64,000 nucleotides of DNA from a virus. Below are positions 6,257 through 13,549 of this stretch, in pieces; positions within the stretch are counted from its first letter, which is position 1, and every line of letters starts with the position of its first letter. Where the stretch lies: the IMG/VR virus record IMGVR_UViG_3300022413_000008, positions 1-64,000 of that record. The stretch is one strand, 5' to 3'. The position numbers and the translations under genes are program-made. A model generated the notes under the pieces. It worked only from the letters and a program-made list of their open reading frames with translations. It was not told the origin of the DNA and ran no database searches.

Positions 6257-6452
6257 TCCAGTATGGACGCTGTTCGAATGCGAGCGCGGCGCACGGTGGT
6301 CTTCGGTGTCTGACAAGTTAGCTCCTGAGTGGTGCGAGTTCTCTGGCTGCGACAGCCGACGGCATATGGCAGTGATAGTGAAAACAACGACAGATAGAGA
6401 CGAAGCAAGCAAGTGGTTCAGGAGACCGGAGGTAACCAATCATGATCACTAA
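6225..6452 (+). CDS. Hypothetical protein, 75 aa
   Basis: I chose the ATG at 6225, which follows GAGGAGGAG; the upstream ATG at 6201 would bury that site. Contains WTLFECERGARWSSVSDKLA and a C-terminal RPEVTNHDH. Overlaps its neighbours on both sides. Unknown. Confidence 0.6.
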   Translation: MTMKSRGVSNDPVWTLFECERGARWSSVSDKLAPEWCEFSGCDSRRHMAVIVKTTTDRDEASKWFRRPEVTNHDH

Positions 6453-6858
6453 AGAACAGAGAAAGGACATCCAGCGCCGACTCGCCAACCTTTACCGGTG
6501 GATTGCTCGGATGCGCCACCGAAACAGATCAGACTGGGCGAGCTGGAAAGCTGGATCAGAGCCCAGCTACTGCGTAGTGACGAACGAAGAGAGATCGTTA
6601 GCGGAAGTGTTTGACTGGGTGCATGACCCTCCATCCGAATACTTCCTATACATTGACGTAGAGAAAGGGAAGGCTACGACGTGGATGGGTGACTCGTTAG
6701 GGGACGTGACGCTCGGCAAGCCATATCGAGTCCCGGCGTTCGGGCAGTCATCCGAGCGATGCGCGGTGTGGGTCACCGGGACAAATGGTTGCAAGTATTA
6801 CGGCACCTACTACAGGAGCTCCGGCGACTACGCTCGGGTGAAGAGGTGCAAACAATGA
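6442..6858 (+). CDS. Hypothetical protein, 138 aa
   Basis: A mixed alpha/beta product with an Arg/Trp-rich first 40 residues and several strand-like stretches in the C-terminal half (CAVWVTGTNGCKYYGTYYR). Basic C-terminus. Coupled to the next gene by an ATGA overlap. Not recognised. Confidence 0.7.
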   Translation: MITKEQRKDIQRRLANLYRWIARMRHRNRSDWASWKAGSEPSYCVVTNEERSLAEVFDWVHDPPSEYFLYIDVEKGKATTWMGDSLGDVTLGKPYRVPAFGQSSERCAVWVTGTNGCKYYGTYYRSSGDYARVKRCKQ

Positions 6859-7049
6859 GGAAAGGAAAGCACTTCCACACGATAACAATCCAAGCCAAGA
6901 ACGGCACCTTCACCTTCGAGGGAAAGAAGATCCAGGCCAACCTATGGCAGACCCAAGGTAAGCAGTGGGTACACGTCCAACCCAATGGTGAAGCGGTCAC
7001 CTACTTCAAGGAGCCAACACATTTATACTACGAAACGATAATTCTATGA
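6855..7049 (+). CDS. Beta-rich small protein, 64 aa
   Basis: ATGA-coupled at both ends. Alternating hydrophobic residues (HTITIQAKNGTFTFEGKK) suggest an antiparallel sheet of four to five strands. No known motif. Confidence 0.7.
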   Translation: MRKGKHFHTITIQAKNGTFTFEGKKIQANLWQTQGKQWVHVQPNGEAVTYFKEPTHLYYETIIL

Positions 7050-7240
7050 GAGTAGCAATCAGCTTTCTCGCGAATGACATGGGCGATGTTGAGCATGTGG
7101 TAGCCCAGCTTGCCCCCAAGATTGAGCACCAACTAGTCAGGCCTCAGGCATTGTGTAAACATGAGGAGGCAGAGGATCAACTAAGGGACCGCAACGGGAA
7201 CGTGTGCGGCACAATAAAAGTAACAAAGGACACAGAATGA
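7046..7240 (+). CDS. Small hypothetical protein, 64 aa
   Basis: ATGA overlaps at both ends place it in the same translational string. It begins MRVAISFLANDMGDVEHVV and has one Cys/His pair in ALCKHEEAED. Function unknown. Confidence 0.65.
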   Translation: MRVAISFLANDMGDVEHVVAQLAPKIEHQLVRPQALCKHEEAEDQLRDRNGNVCGTIKVTKDTE

Positions 7241-7770
7241 GTACAGGAATAGACTACGGACGAGGAATAACAAACATCGACACATCAAATGGCATTCGCT
7301 TCGGAGTGGTGGCATGCAACGCCCTGTCGCCATGGATATGGGATGATCTAGACCCAGTCTTCGGGCCTCCTGTCTGCAAGGATTGCCAGCATGAAATGGA
7401 TTACGAGTCGCCGGACGATTCAGGCAGGTTCTCGTGTCCAGAGTGTAGCACCCTAACAGATGAGGAGGATGCCTATCCTCATGAACCGGTAGGCTACGAG
7501 TATAAATCCGAGACGTTGGTGATGCATACCGCATTCGACAACACTGAGCTCTTTGTGACGAAAAGCACACATGCCCGCTGCGTAAAGTTCTGTTCACCGT
7601 GTGCTCCCGGCGCGGGAGACATTGATTCACCGGACGAGAGCGGAGTCTGGGCATACTGCCCACCACCGGAGTGGTTTGGCGAATGCCCGCCGACAGACAT
7701 TGTGACAACGGAAGAAGCACTCGAGATCATGAAGAATAACCCACAAGAACATGAACACGGCGTATTTTGA
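7237..7770 (+). CDS. Cysteine-rich hypothetical protein, 177 aa
   Basis: The ATG at 7237 has AAAGGA upstream and an ATGA overlap; in-frame codons upstream are ignored. CKDC and CPEC (about residues 48-70) form a zinc-ribbon pattern, and CSPC follows later. Acidic overall. A metal-bound structural module is likely; the role is unknown. Confidence 0.7.
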   Translation: MSTGIDYGRGITNIDTSNGIRFGVVACNALSPWIWDDLDPVFGPPVCKDCQHEMDYESPDDSGRFSCPECSTLTDEEDAYPHEPVGYEYKSETLVMHTAFDNTELFVTKSTHARCVKFCSPCAPGAGDIDSPDESGVWAYCPPPEWFGECPPTDIVTTEEALEIMKNNPQEHEHGVF

Positions 7771-8128
7771 ACTCACTGTAAGGACGAAGGACATCGAGAA
7801 GTTCAGTGACTTCGATGAGGCTGAAGGAGATGTCAATGTTAGCGTCCTGCGTTGGAAAAGCGGCACCACGGTAGCGCAACCGCACATCGAAGGGGTGCCC
7901 TATGTCGGCTATTGCGGCCCAACTGGCAACTCCCCTGCCGAGCGATGGGTTTACACCGGAGTGGGTTCCCAGGTCGAAGTAATGGAACTGGTCGATGATA
8001 CCTATGCGATCATGGCGCCAGTTAATGACAAGGGTCGGGTCTACAGAGACCAAATCGAAGATCAGATCAGAGAGATTGAAAAGTTTGAAGCAACCAGAAG
8101 ATCAGTGATAGAGGAGATTAACAAATGA
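7751..8128 (+). CDS. Hypothetical protein, 125 aa
   Basis: Overlaps the preceding gene by 20 bases and the next by four. Contains a strand-rich centre and a charged coiled-coil-like C-terminus (DQIEDQIREIEKFEATRRSV). Probably a partner-binding protein; family not recognised. Confidence 0.7.
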   Translation: MNTAYFELTVRTKDIEKFSDFDEAEGDVNVSVLRWKSGTTVAQPHIEGVPYVGYCGPTGNSPAERWVYTGVGSQVEVMELVDDTYAIMAPVNDKGRVYRDQIEDQIREIEKFEATRRSVIEEINK

Positions 8129-8964
8129 TGAACCAGGAACGAATCGAATGGATACTGGAGCTCGCTCGCTCCGTCGCCGGAAGGGAAGCACTCAACAGGA
8201 TTGAGGAGATACAGTTCGGAGAAGTAGGCGAGCGAGGCTATGATAACGAGACACTGACAGCGTTCGCAAATTGGAACAGTGTCAGGGCGTGGGTAAAAGA
8301 CAAGGGCTACGTTGGTGAGGAAGACAAAACCATGGAGCGTCTGGCCGCCATCTTCGAGAAGGGAGGCCTCCAGATTGAGTGGTCGGACGAATGGTCTGCT
8401 TGCGGCGAGTGCTACAAGTATTACCGCACGTCACCGGACGGTTACGATTGGCTACCATCGCTCGTGTGGGAGACTGATTGCGATCTGGTCTGTCCCGAGT
8501 GCCTTGACCACGAGACGTATCTGGAGAGCATCGAAGGCGACCACAACAAGGCGGTTACCTCTGATGATATCGACCCATCAGAACACGGCTATCACAAGAT
8601 AGACACCGACTTCGAGACCGGCTTCCATTCGCACCAAGACGATTCTCCGGAGAAGGTAGCCAAGGCACTCGAGAAGCAAGGGATCGGTCGGTATCTATTC
8701 CAGATCGACAGCACTGGACAGTTCGATACGAGCTGGGCAGTGTGGATTCACGAAGAGGAGCTCGAGAAATTCAAGGGCCTTGGCAGTGAGGATACCAGAT
8801 TCGACCTGGGTCAGTCGCCGGCCGAAGTAATGAAGCGGGGCCTTGAACAAGCAAGCCACGAACACAAGCCGGGCTGCGTCACGGTGAACAAGATCACTCA
8901 GACCGGGTGCGAAACCAAGTTCGTTCCGCACCAGGACTTCATCGATGGAAAGGCTTTAGAATGA
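8125..8964 (+). CDS. Conserved phage hypothetical protein with zinc motif, 279 aa
   Basis: ATGATG start at an ATGA overlap. CGEC ... CPEC around residues 90-120, then HGYHKIDTDFETGFHSHQDD and a strand segment RYLFQIDSTGQFDTSWAVWI. I have seen this arrangement (YYRTSPDGYDW, a cysteine pair, then GFHxxQDD) in other phage proteins of unknown role. Largest gene of the early arm. Confidence 0.7.
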   Translation: MMNQERIEWILELARSVAGREALNRIEEIQFGEVGERGYDNETLTAFANWNSVRAWVKDKGYVGEEDKTMERLAAIFEKGGLQIEWSDEWSACGECYKYYRTSPDGYDWLPSLVWETDCDLVCPECLDHETYLESIEGDHNKAVTSDDIDPSEHGYHKIDTDFETGFHSHQDDSPEKVAKALEKQGIGRYLFQIDSTGQFDTSWAVWIHEEELEKFKGLGSEDTRFDLGQSPAEVMKRGLEQASHEHKPGCVTVNKITQTGCETKFVPHQDFIDGKALE

Positions 8965-9155
8965 ATTACTGTGACTTCAATCACGCAACCCCCAGAGAAG
9001 TAAGGCTGCTACCAACCGGTGGCGGAGGCAACACCATAGTATGCCAGACCTGCTACTACAAGGAGATGCGCAGACGCAGGGAAGATACGAACGAGCGAGG
9101 GGTGGATAACGATATCCCCACATGGGAATCGCTAAAGGTTTACGATCCATCATGA
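8961..9155 (+). CDS. Small cysteine-containing protein, 64 aa
   Basis: ATGA overlaps at both ends. It has one early Cys and a CQTC pair, compatible with a three- or four-ligand zinc site with His9. Basic centre (KEMRRRREDTNERG). Unknown. Confidence 0.65.
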   Translation: MNYCDFNHATPREVRLLPTGGGGNTIVCQTCYYKEMRRRREDTNERGVDNDIPTWESLKVYDPS

Positions 9156-9352
9156 GACCACCACCAGAAGACATTGAATCAGCACTCCGAATCGAGACCG
9201 AAGCGCTCGGACGAGATTGGGAGAACTATATGGACTGGCTGAATAACAAGCCGATGAGTCACCGCTTCACTGACCGCGAGCTGCGTGACGGGTGTATTTT
9301 GGCCCACGAGTATAGGGGATGGAAGAACAGAAGCGATCACGATCCCGCATGA
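9152..9352 (+). CDS. Acidic hypothetical protein, 66 aa
   Basis: ATG at 9152 overlaps the previous TGA. Helical and acidic (PEDIESALRIETEALGRDWE). Ends in an ATGA overlap with the next gene. Not recognised. Confidence 0.65.
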   Translation: MRPPPEDIESALRIETEALGRDWENYMDWLNNKPMSHRFTDRELRDGCILAHEYRGWKNRSDHDPA

Positions 9353-9582
9353 ACCTGTTAAAGCAAAACACCATCCTGTTACGCCGTGGCTCGGACAACA
9401 CTGAGAAAAGGTTCTTCATGTCCAAGCCAACCTGGATGGCAGGGGCTATCATGTTTGCCAATGGCAGCGACCTATTCGTAGTTCAATTGGGGAGCAACGA
9501 ACCGGAAAGAATCGCTGCCCGTCAACCGGAACTCATTCCAGAGTTTCGAATCAAATCCAGAACTAACCACGACAATAACTAA
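9349..9582 (+). CDS. Hypothetical protein, 77 aa
   Basis: I use the ATG at the ATGA overlap (9349) rather than the upstream ATG at 9319. Strand-rich (SNEPER after DLFVVQLG). Function unknown. Confidence 0.65.
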   Translation: MNLLKQNTILLRRGSDNTEKRFFMSKPTWMAGAIMFANGSDLFVVQLGSNEPERIAARQPELIPEFRIKSRTNHDNN

Positions 9583-9587
9583 AGGTA

Positions 9588-9905
9588 ATGGAAATCAAAG
9601 TAGAACACATTCACATGATGCTGCAGGCTGCACGCCAGCACGTATGGAACACAATGGCTCGCCTCGACCAGGAGCTGGCGACGCACATGACGCTCGAGAG
9701 CACGCAGCCATGGGCTCCGTCTCCGGGCGCCGACATCACACCGAGAGCTGGTCGGATACGCACCCTTCAGGATGAACTAGACAGACAGAGATCCCTGCTG
9801 TCGTTTCTTACCGACACGATCAGCAACTCGGGCAACCCTAACGATCGTATTCTCCTGTTCCAGAAATACTTGGCTGGAGACCGTTCGTTTCTCAGGCCGG
9901 GGTGA
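9588..9905 (+). CDS. Helical hypothetical protein, 105 aa
   Basis: Starts six bases after the previous gene. A long amphipathic helix (MMLQAARQHVWNTMARLD), a Pro-rich linker, then a coiled-coil-like segment (RTLQDELDRQRSLLSFLTD). Likely a dimeric helical protein. Not recognised. Confidence 0.65.
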   Translation: MEIKVEHIHMMLQAARQHVWNTMARLDQELATHMTLESTQPWAPSPGADITPRAGRIRTLQDELDRQRSLLSFLTDTISNSGNPNDRILLFQKYLAGDRSFLRPG

Positions 9906-9994
9906 TGAAGGCTTTATCCAGGGATGAGTCGTTGCGGCACAGGCCTGTGTCGCCTCTGAACTGGCGGTTACCGGACCGTATCCGGCAAGAATAA
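9905..9994 (+). CDS. Basic micropeptide, 29 aa
   Basis: ATG shares its A with the preceding TGA. The peptide contains SLRHRPVSPLNWRLPDRIR and is strongly basic. Stop at 9994, two bases before the DUF932 gene start. Plausible by position and coupling, but short. Confidence 0.4.
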   Translation: MKALSRDESLRHRPVSPLNWRLPDRIRQE

Positions 9995-9996
9995 GT

Positions 9997-11169
9997 ATGA
10001 GTGATACACTAAGACAACCCACACAAGGCGCACTGACGCCTGACAGCGCATCGGTAAGCACCTCGGAGGCGTACCGGCAATGGGCAAGCCGCCCGGAAGA
10101 CGAGCGCTACAGCGACCTCGAATCCCTGTTCGACGCATGCGCCTCACGGCGAACCCGATCACGTGAGGTTCACGTTGAAACGGACAAGCTTCAGGTCAAG
10201 CAGCATGAGGCGACCGGCGAGCTGGTGATCAATGGCGAAACATCCGAATCGAAATGGACTCATTGGAGTTTTGGCCAGACTTGCAATCTGGTTGGGGCGC
10301 CAGCGAAATACCTGCGCGATCTTCCGGATGTCCTGATCAGAGCCAACCTGACCTACGGGCTGGCAACCCAACGGGAAACGATGAAGTTCATGACTGTCCA
10401 GCCTGATAATGACACCGAGCAGCTCAGCACGCTGCAGGCTGTCACGTCGACTACTTACGGACGGATATGGGACGCTGACTGTGTCAAGGCATGCCAGCAC
10501 ATCGTGGAGCGATCCAATGGGCGGTTCCACAACCCACTGGCTTATGCGGCGGGCGACTACATGGGGCACAAAGGCACGGAGCCAAGGCCGTCAGGTCTCT
10601 ACGCCTCCGATCGTGATGTGTTCATGTTCATGATCGACGGCGGCTCACTGTTGGAAGCTGGGCCTCGGGCCAAACTCAACCGGGGGTTCTTCATGTGGAA
10701 CAGCGAGGTTGGCTCGCGATCGTTCGGATTGATGACGTTCCTATTCAACCAGGTCTGTGGGAACCATCTGATCTGGGGTGCGCAGGACGTAAACAAGATC
10801 ATCATCCGCCACTCGTCCGGTGGGCCATACCGGTTCGAGACCGAAGGGACGCCAGCGCTGAAGCAGTTCGTGGAGGCGCCGGCTGCCCCGATTGAGGAAG
10901 TCCTCCGCAAAGCACAAGACTACATGCTGCCTGTCCGGATGGACGGAGACGAGGAGAAGAGCATGCGTGAGTTTGTTGCGAAACGCGCCAAGTTCTCCGC
11001 CGCTGAGGTAAGGGATGCCATGAAGTTTGCGAGAGCCGAGGAAGGCGAATGTCGCACCTTGTGGCAGCTCGTGCAGGGTTTCACTGCGTCGGCACGTGCG
11101 ATCCCACACATGGACACTCGGATCGACCTCGAGAAGCGAGCGGGCAAGCTCATGTCGTTCGCTGAATAG
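9997..11169 (+). CDS. DUF932 (phage/plasmid-like TIGR03299) protein, 390 aa
   Basis: Full-length member of the DUF932 family found in phages, plasmids and integrative elements. Recognisable stretches include RSREVHVETDKLQV near residue 55, KFMTVQPDNDTEQL, and the N-H-L-I-W-G block around residue 257. The family lacks an established biochemical role; its spread among mobile elements suggests a function in DNA metabolism or defence interaction. Its 3' end is included in a tandem duplication that leaves a decayed copy behind it. Confidence 0.85.
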   Translation: MSDTLRQPTQGALTPDSASVSTSEAYRQWASRPEDERYSDLESLFDACASRRTRSREVHVETDKLQVKQHEATGELVINGETSESKWTHWSFGQTCNLVGAPAKYLRDLPDVLIRANLTYGLATQRETMKFMTVQPDNDTEQLSTLQAVTSTTYGRIWDADCVKACQHIVERSNGRFHNPLAYAAGDYMGHKGTEPRPSGLYASDRDVFMFMIDGGSLLEAGPRAKLNRGFFMWNSEVGSRSFGLMTFLFNQVCGNHLIWGAQDVNKIIIRHSSGGPYRFETEGTPALKQFVEAPAAPIEEVLRKAQDYMLPVRMDGDEEKSMREFVAKRAKFSAAEVRDAMKFARAEEGECRTLWQLVQGFTASARAIPHMDTRIDLEKRAGKLMSFAE

Positions 11170-11316
11170 TCACTGACAACCAACTAACGACCATTGGGGA
11201 AACCAATTGGACAACAATCGAAAGAGAAAGGCAAGCTCATGTAATTCGATGAATAGGCAGCGACAACCAACTAACGACCATGGGGGAGACCAATTGAACA
11301 ACAATCGAAAGAGAAA
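11143..11316 (+). repeat. 87-bp tandem duplication, two copies
   Basis: 11143-11229 and 11230-11316 agree at roughly nine positions in ten. Each begins with GGCAAGCTCATG (end of the DUF932 gene), then GACAACCAACTAACGACCAT and AACAATCGAAAGAGAAA. The second copy retains a broken gene end (GKLM, stop, FDE, stop). The spacer part resembles the leader repeat of the left arm and ends next to the following start. Confidence 0.85.
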
Positions 11317-11319
11317 AAC

Positions 11320-11694
11320 ATGGATAATGCAGAGCTAATACTTAAACTTCTGAAGCTATTACCGAACGAAGACAACGAACAGAATCCTCAGAGCGATTCT
11401 GAGTGTGAAATGAACCCCATCACTGGCACGGTGCTGAGATCCGTCGTTTACCCGGGTGCGAAAGTGCTGATCAGGACAGTGACCAGCTACTTCGCGGGAG
11501 TGGTGAGTGAGGTGGACGACCACTTCATCGCATTGGCACACGCTTCGTGGGTTGCTGACACGGGACGTTTCTCGGACGCGCTAAAGAGCGGGTCATTCAC
11601 CGAGGTGGAGATGTATGATCGGGCCGTGATCGTCGCCGTGGCCGCCGTGGTTGACGTGACGACCCTTCCGGAGGTTCCTGCGAAGCAGAAGTAG
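11320..11694 (+). CDS. Conserved phage hypothetical protein, 124 aa
   Basis: The core GAKVLIRTVTSYFAGVVSEV, then HASWVADTGRFSDALKSGSF, matches a family I have seen in many phages, with a strand-rich fold and a terminal VVDVT strand. The role is not established. The N-terminal 30 residues are acidic and variable. The start is placed right after the tandem duplication, with GAAAGAGAAA as ribosome binding region. Confidence 0.75.
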   Translation: MDNAELILKLLKLLPNEDNEQNPQSDSECEMNPITGTVLRSVVYPGAKVLIRTVTSYFAGVVSEVDDHFIALAHASWVADTGRFSDALKSGSFTEVEMYDRAVIVAVAAVVDVTTLPEVPAKQK

Positions 11695-11714
11695 GACGCA
11701 CGATAAAGGCAGGA

Positions 11715-11738
11715 GCAGGCCCATGCACTTGGGCCTGC
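11715..11738 (+). terminator. Strong GC hairpin, possible terminator
   Basis: GCAGGCCCA (11715-11723) pairs TGGGCCTGC (11730-11738) without mismatch around a 6-base loop. No T-run follows, so it may be a structural barrier rather than an intrinsic terminator. It separates a normal gene from the repeat gene family. Confidence 0.5.
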
Positions 11739-11784
11739 CCTATACCGCAGCAAGGTCACTGTCACATTCATGGAGGTTTGCACT

Positions 11785-12078
11785 ATGACGTATCTAGCGA
11801 GTCGGGCATGTTCAAATGCACGGGCAGAATCAAGGTCACTGACACAGGAACTTGCGCTGTCACGGTCACGGTCACGGACAGGATCGTGGTCACTGGCATG
11901 GTCTTTCTCATGGTCACTGGAAAGGGCATGGGCACGGGCATGGTCACAGTCAAGGGCAGGGTCACAGGCAGGGTCGGAGGCAGGGGCGCTGTCACGGTCA
12001 ACGACAGTGTCGTGGTCACATTCACGAACATGTTCAATGTCACTGTCATGGGCACGGCCAAGGAGGTTTCTAATATGA
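11785..12078 (+). CDS. Ser/Arg/Trp dipeptide-repeat protein A, 97 aa
   Basis: First of five related ORFs. GGAGG precedes the ATG. The shared start is MTYLAS; the body is repeated S-R, S-W and A-W pairs made by a degenerate GGTCAC-type hexamer. Its stop TGA overlaps the next ATG (ATGA). All reading frames are unusually open here, so coding is judged from starts, ribosome binding sites and coupling. No family recognised. Confidence 0.45.
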   Translation: MTYLASRACSNARAESRSLTQELALSRSRSRTGSWSLAWSFSWSLERAWARAWSQSRAGSQAGSEAGALSRSTTVSWSHSRTCSMSLSWARPRRFLI

Positions 12079-12311
12079 CGTATCTAGCGAGTCCGTCATG
12101 GCCATCATCACGATCGCGATCATCGCACCGGTCACGTTCAGTGGCCGGGTCAGGGCCATCATCACGATCGCGATCATCGTACCGGTCACGGTCAGGGGCA
12201 TGGGCACGGTCATGGTCCCGGTCAATGACAAGGATACGGTCAGGGGTAGGTTCATGGGTAAGGTCAGGGTCACGGGCAACGTCATGTCCCGATAAGAAAG
12301 GCACGATATGA
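12075..12311 (+). CDS. Ser/Arg/Trp dipeptide-repeat protein B, 78 aa
   Basis: Starts at an ATGA overlap, with AGGAGG nine bases before the ATG, the best ribosome binding site of the five. MTYLASPSW then Ser/Arg-rich repeats; ends [12 protein letters not shown]. The DNA of this ending recurs in protein C. A Val/Thr/Ile-rich frame is also open over the same DNA and ends at the TAA at 12295. Confidence 0.45.
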   Translation: MTYLASPSWPSSRSRSSHRSRSVAGSGPSSRSRSSYRSRSGAWARSWSRSMTRIRSGVGSWVRSGSRATSCPDKKGTI

Positions 12312-12514
12312 CATATCTAGCGAGTCCGGATGAGCCCTGTTCGAAGGCATCAGCAAGGTCATGGACAGGGTCACGGTCAGGGGCAGGGACACGGTCATGG
12401 GCAAGGACACGGTCATGGGCAAGGGCATGGTCATGGGCAGTGGCAGGGCCACGGGCATGGTCAAGGTCAGGGTCACGGGCAACGTCATGTCCCGATAAGA
12501 AAGGCACGGCATGA
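12308..12514 (+). CDS. Ser/Arg/Trp dipeptide-repeat protein C, 68 aa
   Basis: ATGA-coupled. [19 protein letters not shown], then Trp/Arg/Ser repeats, ending [12 protein letters not shown]. An alternative start at 12330 opens a Gly-His/Gly-Gln frame ([15 protein letters not shown]) that continues into the next cassette, so the coding frame is not settled. Confidence 0.45.
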   Translation: MTYLASPDEPCSKASARSWTGSRSGAGTRSWARTRSWARAWSWAVAGPRAWSRSGSRATSCPDKKGTA

Positions 12515-12708
12515 CGTATCTAATGAGTCGGGGTGCGCCCTGTTCGAGGGCATCAGCACGGATGAAGCATGGCACCCGGTCGTGGGCAAAGTCACGGACA
12601 GGTACACTGTCGCTATCACTCACATTCGCATGGTCGTGGGCATGGTCAATCACACGGGGGTGCGCATTCAATCGGTCACGATCACTAGGTAAAAAAGGTT
12701 TGTTATGA
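12511..12708 (+). CDS. Ser/Arg/Trp dipeptide-repeat protein D, 65 aa
   Basis: ATGA-coupled. [19 protein letters not shown], with the fewest repeats of the five, ending [12 protein letters not shown]. In another frame this cassette reads [18 protein letters not shown], which looks like ordinary protein, so it may preserve the ancestral sequence from which the repeats expanded. Confidence 0.45.
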   Translation: MTYLMSRGAPCSRASARMKHGTRSWAKSRTGTLSLSLTFAWSWAWSITRGCAFNRSRSLGKKGLL

Positions 12709-12947
12709 CGTATCTATCGAGTCCGGGTGAGACCCGTTCGAAGGCAGCATCAAGGTCATGGACAGGGCCACGGTCATGGACAGGGCCACGGTCATGGGCA
12801 AGGTCGGCATGGTCAAGGTCATGGTCACGGTCACGATCAGGATCCTTGGCATGGTCACGGTCATGGTCATGTTGCCGGTCAAGGTCATGTTGCCGGTCAC
12901 GGGCATGGTCACTGGCAGGGGTATGGTCGTGGTCACAGGCAAAATGA
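12705..12947 (+). CDS. Ser/Arg/Trp dipeptide-repeat protein E, 80 aa
   Basis: ATGA-coupled to [20 protein letters not shown], followed by Trp/Ser/Arg repeats with two S-C-C-R-S units. Its TGA again lies in an ATGA. A Gly-His frame from a GTG at 12727 stays open into the conserved gene downstream and could be an N-terminal extension of it. Confidence 0.45.
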   Translation: MTYLSSPGETRSKAASRSWTGPRSWTGPRSWARSAWSRSWSRSRSGSLAWSRSWSCCRSRSCCRSRAWSLAGVWSWSQAK

Positions 12948-12951
12948 TTCA

Positions 12952-13164
12952 ATGGCCATGAGCGCACGAGGGGTCGAGGTTCTCTGTCAGATCTCGGCCC
13001 CTCACTTTGTCGCGGGGATTGTGGCTTGCAATGGCCGGGTTACTCATGCCGCACCGATCGTGCGTTACATGATTGGCTGGACTGGCAAGCAACTTCGGGA
13101 TTACTGTAGGAAGAAATCATGGACAATCACCGTAATCACGAAGACCCAAGAAATCCGCAGTTAG
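12952..13164 (+). CDS. Conserved phage hypothetical protein, 70 aa
   Basis: The core [18 protein letters not shown] and [19 protein letters not shown] is a pattern I know from many phage small proteins of unknown role. Starts at 12952 or 12958; the frame is also open back to 12727 through the Gly-His repeat. Encoded just before the recombination genes. Confidence 0.7.
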   Translation: MAMSARGVEVLCQISAPHFVAGIVACNGRVTHAAPIVRYMIGWTGKQLRDYCRKKSWTITVITKTQEIRS

Positions 13165-13517
13165 AACCACTCCTCCGGTTTGCTGAGAAGAAGATCCTAC
13201 GCCACCGGTGCATCGCCTGCCAGGAAAAAACAGGTAAAGAGGAGACCATGCCGATCAAGAAGACTCAAGACCCACTCGCCCCGGACACCACGGCTGATGT
13301 GACTTGGGGCCTGTGTCCTAACTGCCAGGCCATCATCGATGAGAAAGGCACCATTATTTTCTGTGATGGGCAGCGGTCCAGATGCGCCACGTTTAAGCAA
13401 GAATTAGCCGGCCGGCTCTTCAAGCCCGAGGCCCTAGGCCAGTGTCTGAAAGTAACATCTGCTGAGTTTGACGTGCTTGAAGAGACGTGCCGGAAAATGG
13501 CACAAGAAAAAGGTTGA
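13119..13517 (+). CDS. Cysteine-containing hypothetical protein, 132 aa
   Basis: ATG at 13119 overlaps the preceding gene by 46 bases; an alternative ATG at 13248 follows GAGGAG and would give 89 residues. The long form has CIAC near residue 32 and CPNC near residue 66 with a later Cys pair, suggesting zinc binding. Function unknown; the start is uncertain. Confidence 0.6.
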   Translation: MDNHRNHEDPRNPQLEPLLRFAEKKILRHRCIACQEKTGKEETMPIKKTQDPLAPDTTADVTWGLCPNCQAIIDEKGTIIFCDGQRSRCATFKQELAGRLFKPEALGQCLKVTSAEFDVLEETCRKMAQEKG

Positions 13518-13543
13518 CAGTTCGAAACCCCTGGCGCTATTGT
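13514..13543 (+). promoter_or_regulatory. Possible sigma-70-type promoter
   Basis: TTGACA (13514-13519), 18 bases, TATTGT (13538-13543). A start about seven bases later would fall on the ATG at 13550, which lacks a clear ribosome binding site, so a leaderless transcript is possible. It lies before the recombination module. Judged by motif only. Confidence 0.4.
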
Positions 13544-13549
13544 GCCGGT

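Larger units (their letters stand above)
11785..12947. repeat. Degenerate hexanucleotide (GGKCAY-type) repeat block in five cassettes
   Basis: About 1.16 kb dominated by hexamers such as GGTCAC, GGTCAT, GGGCAA and GGGCAT. Five cassettes each start with ATGACGTATCTAGCGAGTC or a close variant at 11785, 12075, 12308, 12511 and 12705. The hexamer reads S-R/S-W, V-T/V-M or G-H/G-Q in the three forward frames, and long frames are open on the other strand too. Nothing like it occurs elsewhere in the window. Confidence 0.9.

Noticed and set aside
11783-12304. Long - strand frames (Asp-Arg and Val-Thr-Pro rich) in the hexamer block
   Set aside because: They arise because the hexamer contains no stop in most frames. 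No ribosome binding sites or conserved starts are seen on that strand.
11785-12947. CRISPR array
   Set aside because: The repeat is a continuous degenerate hexamer with no constant repeat/spacer alternation and no palindromic repeat unit; no cas genes nearby other than a Cas4-like phage nuclease.
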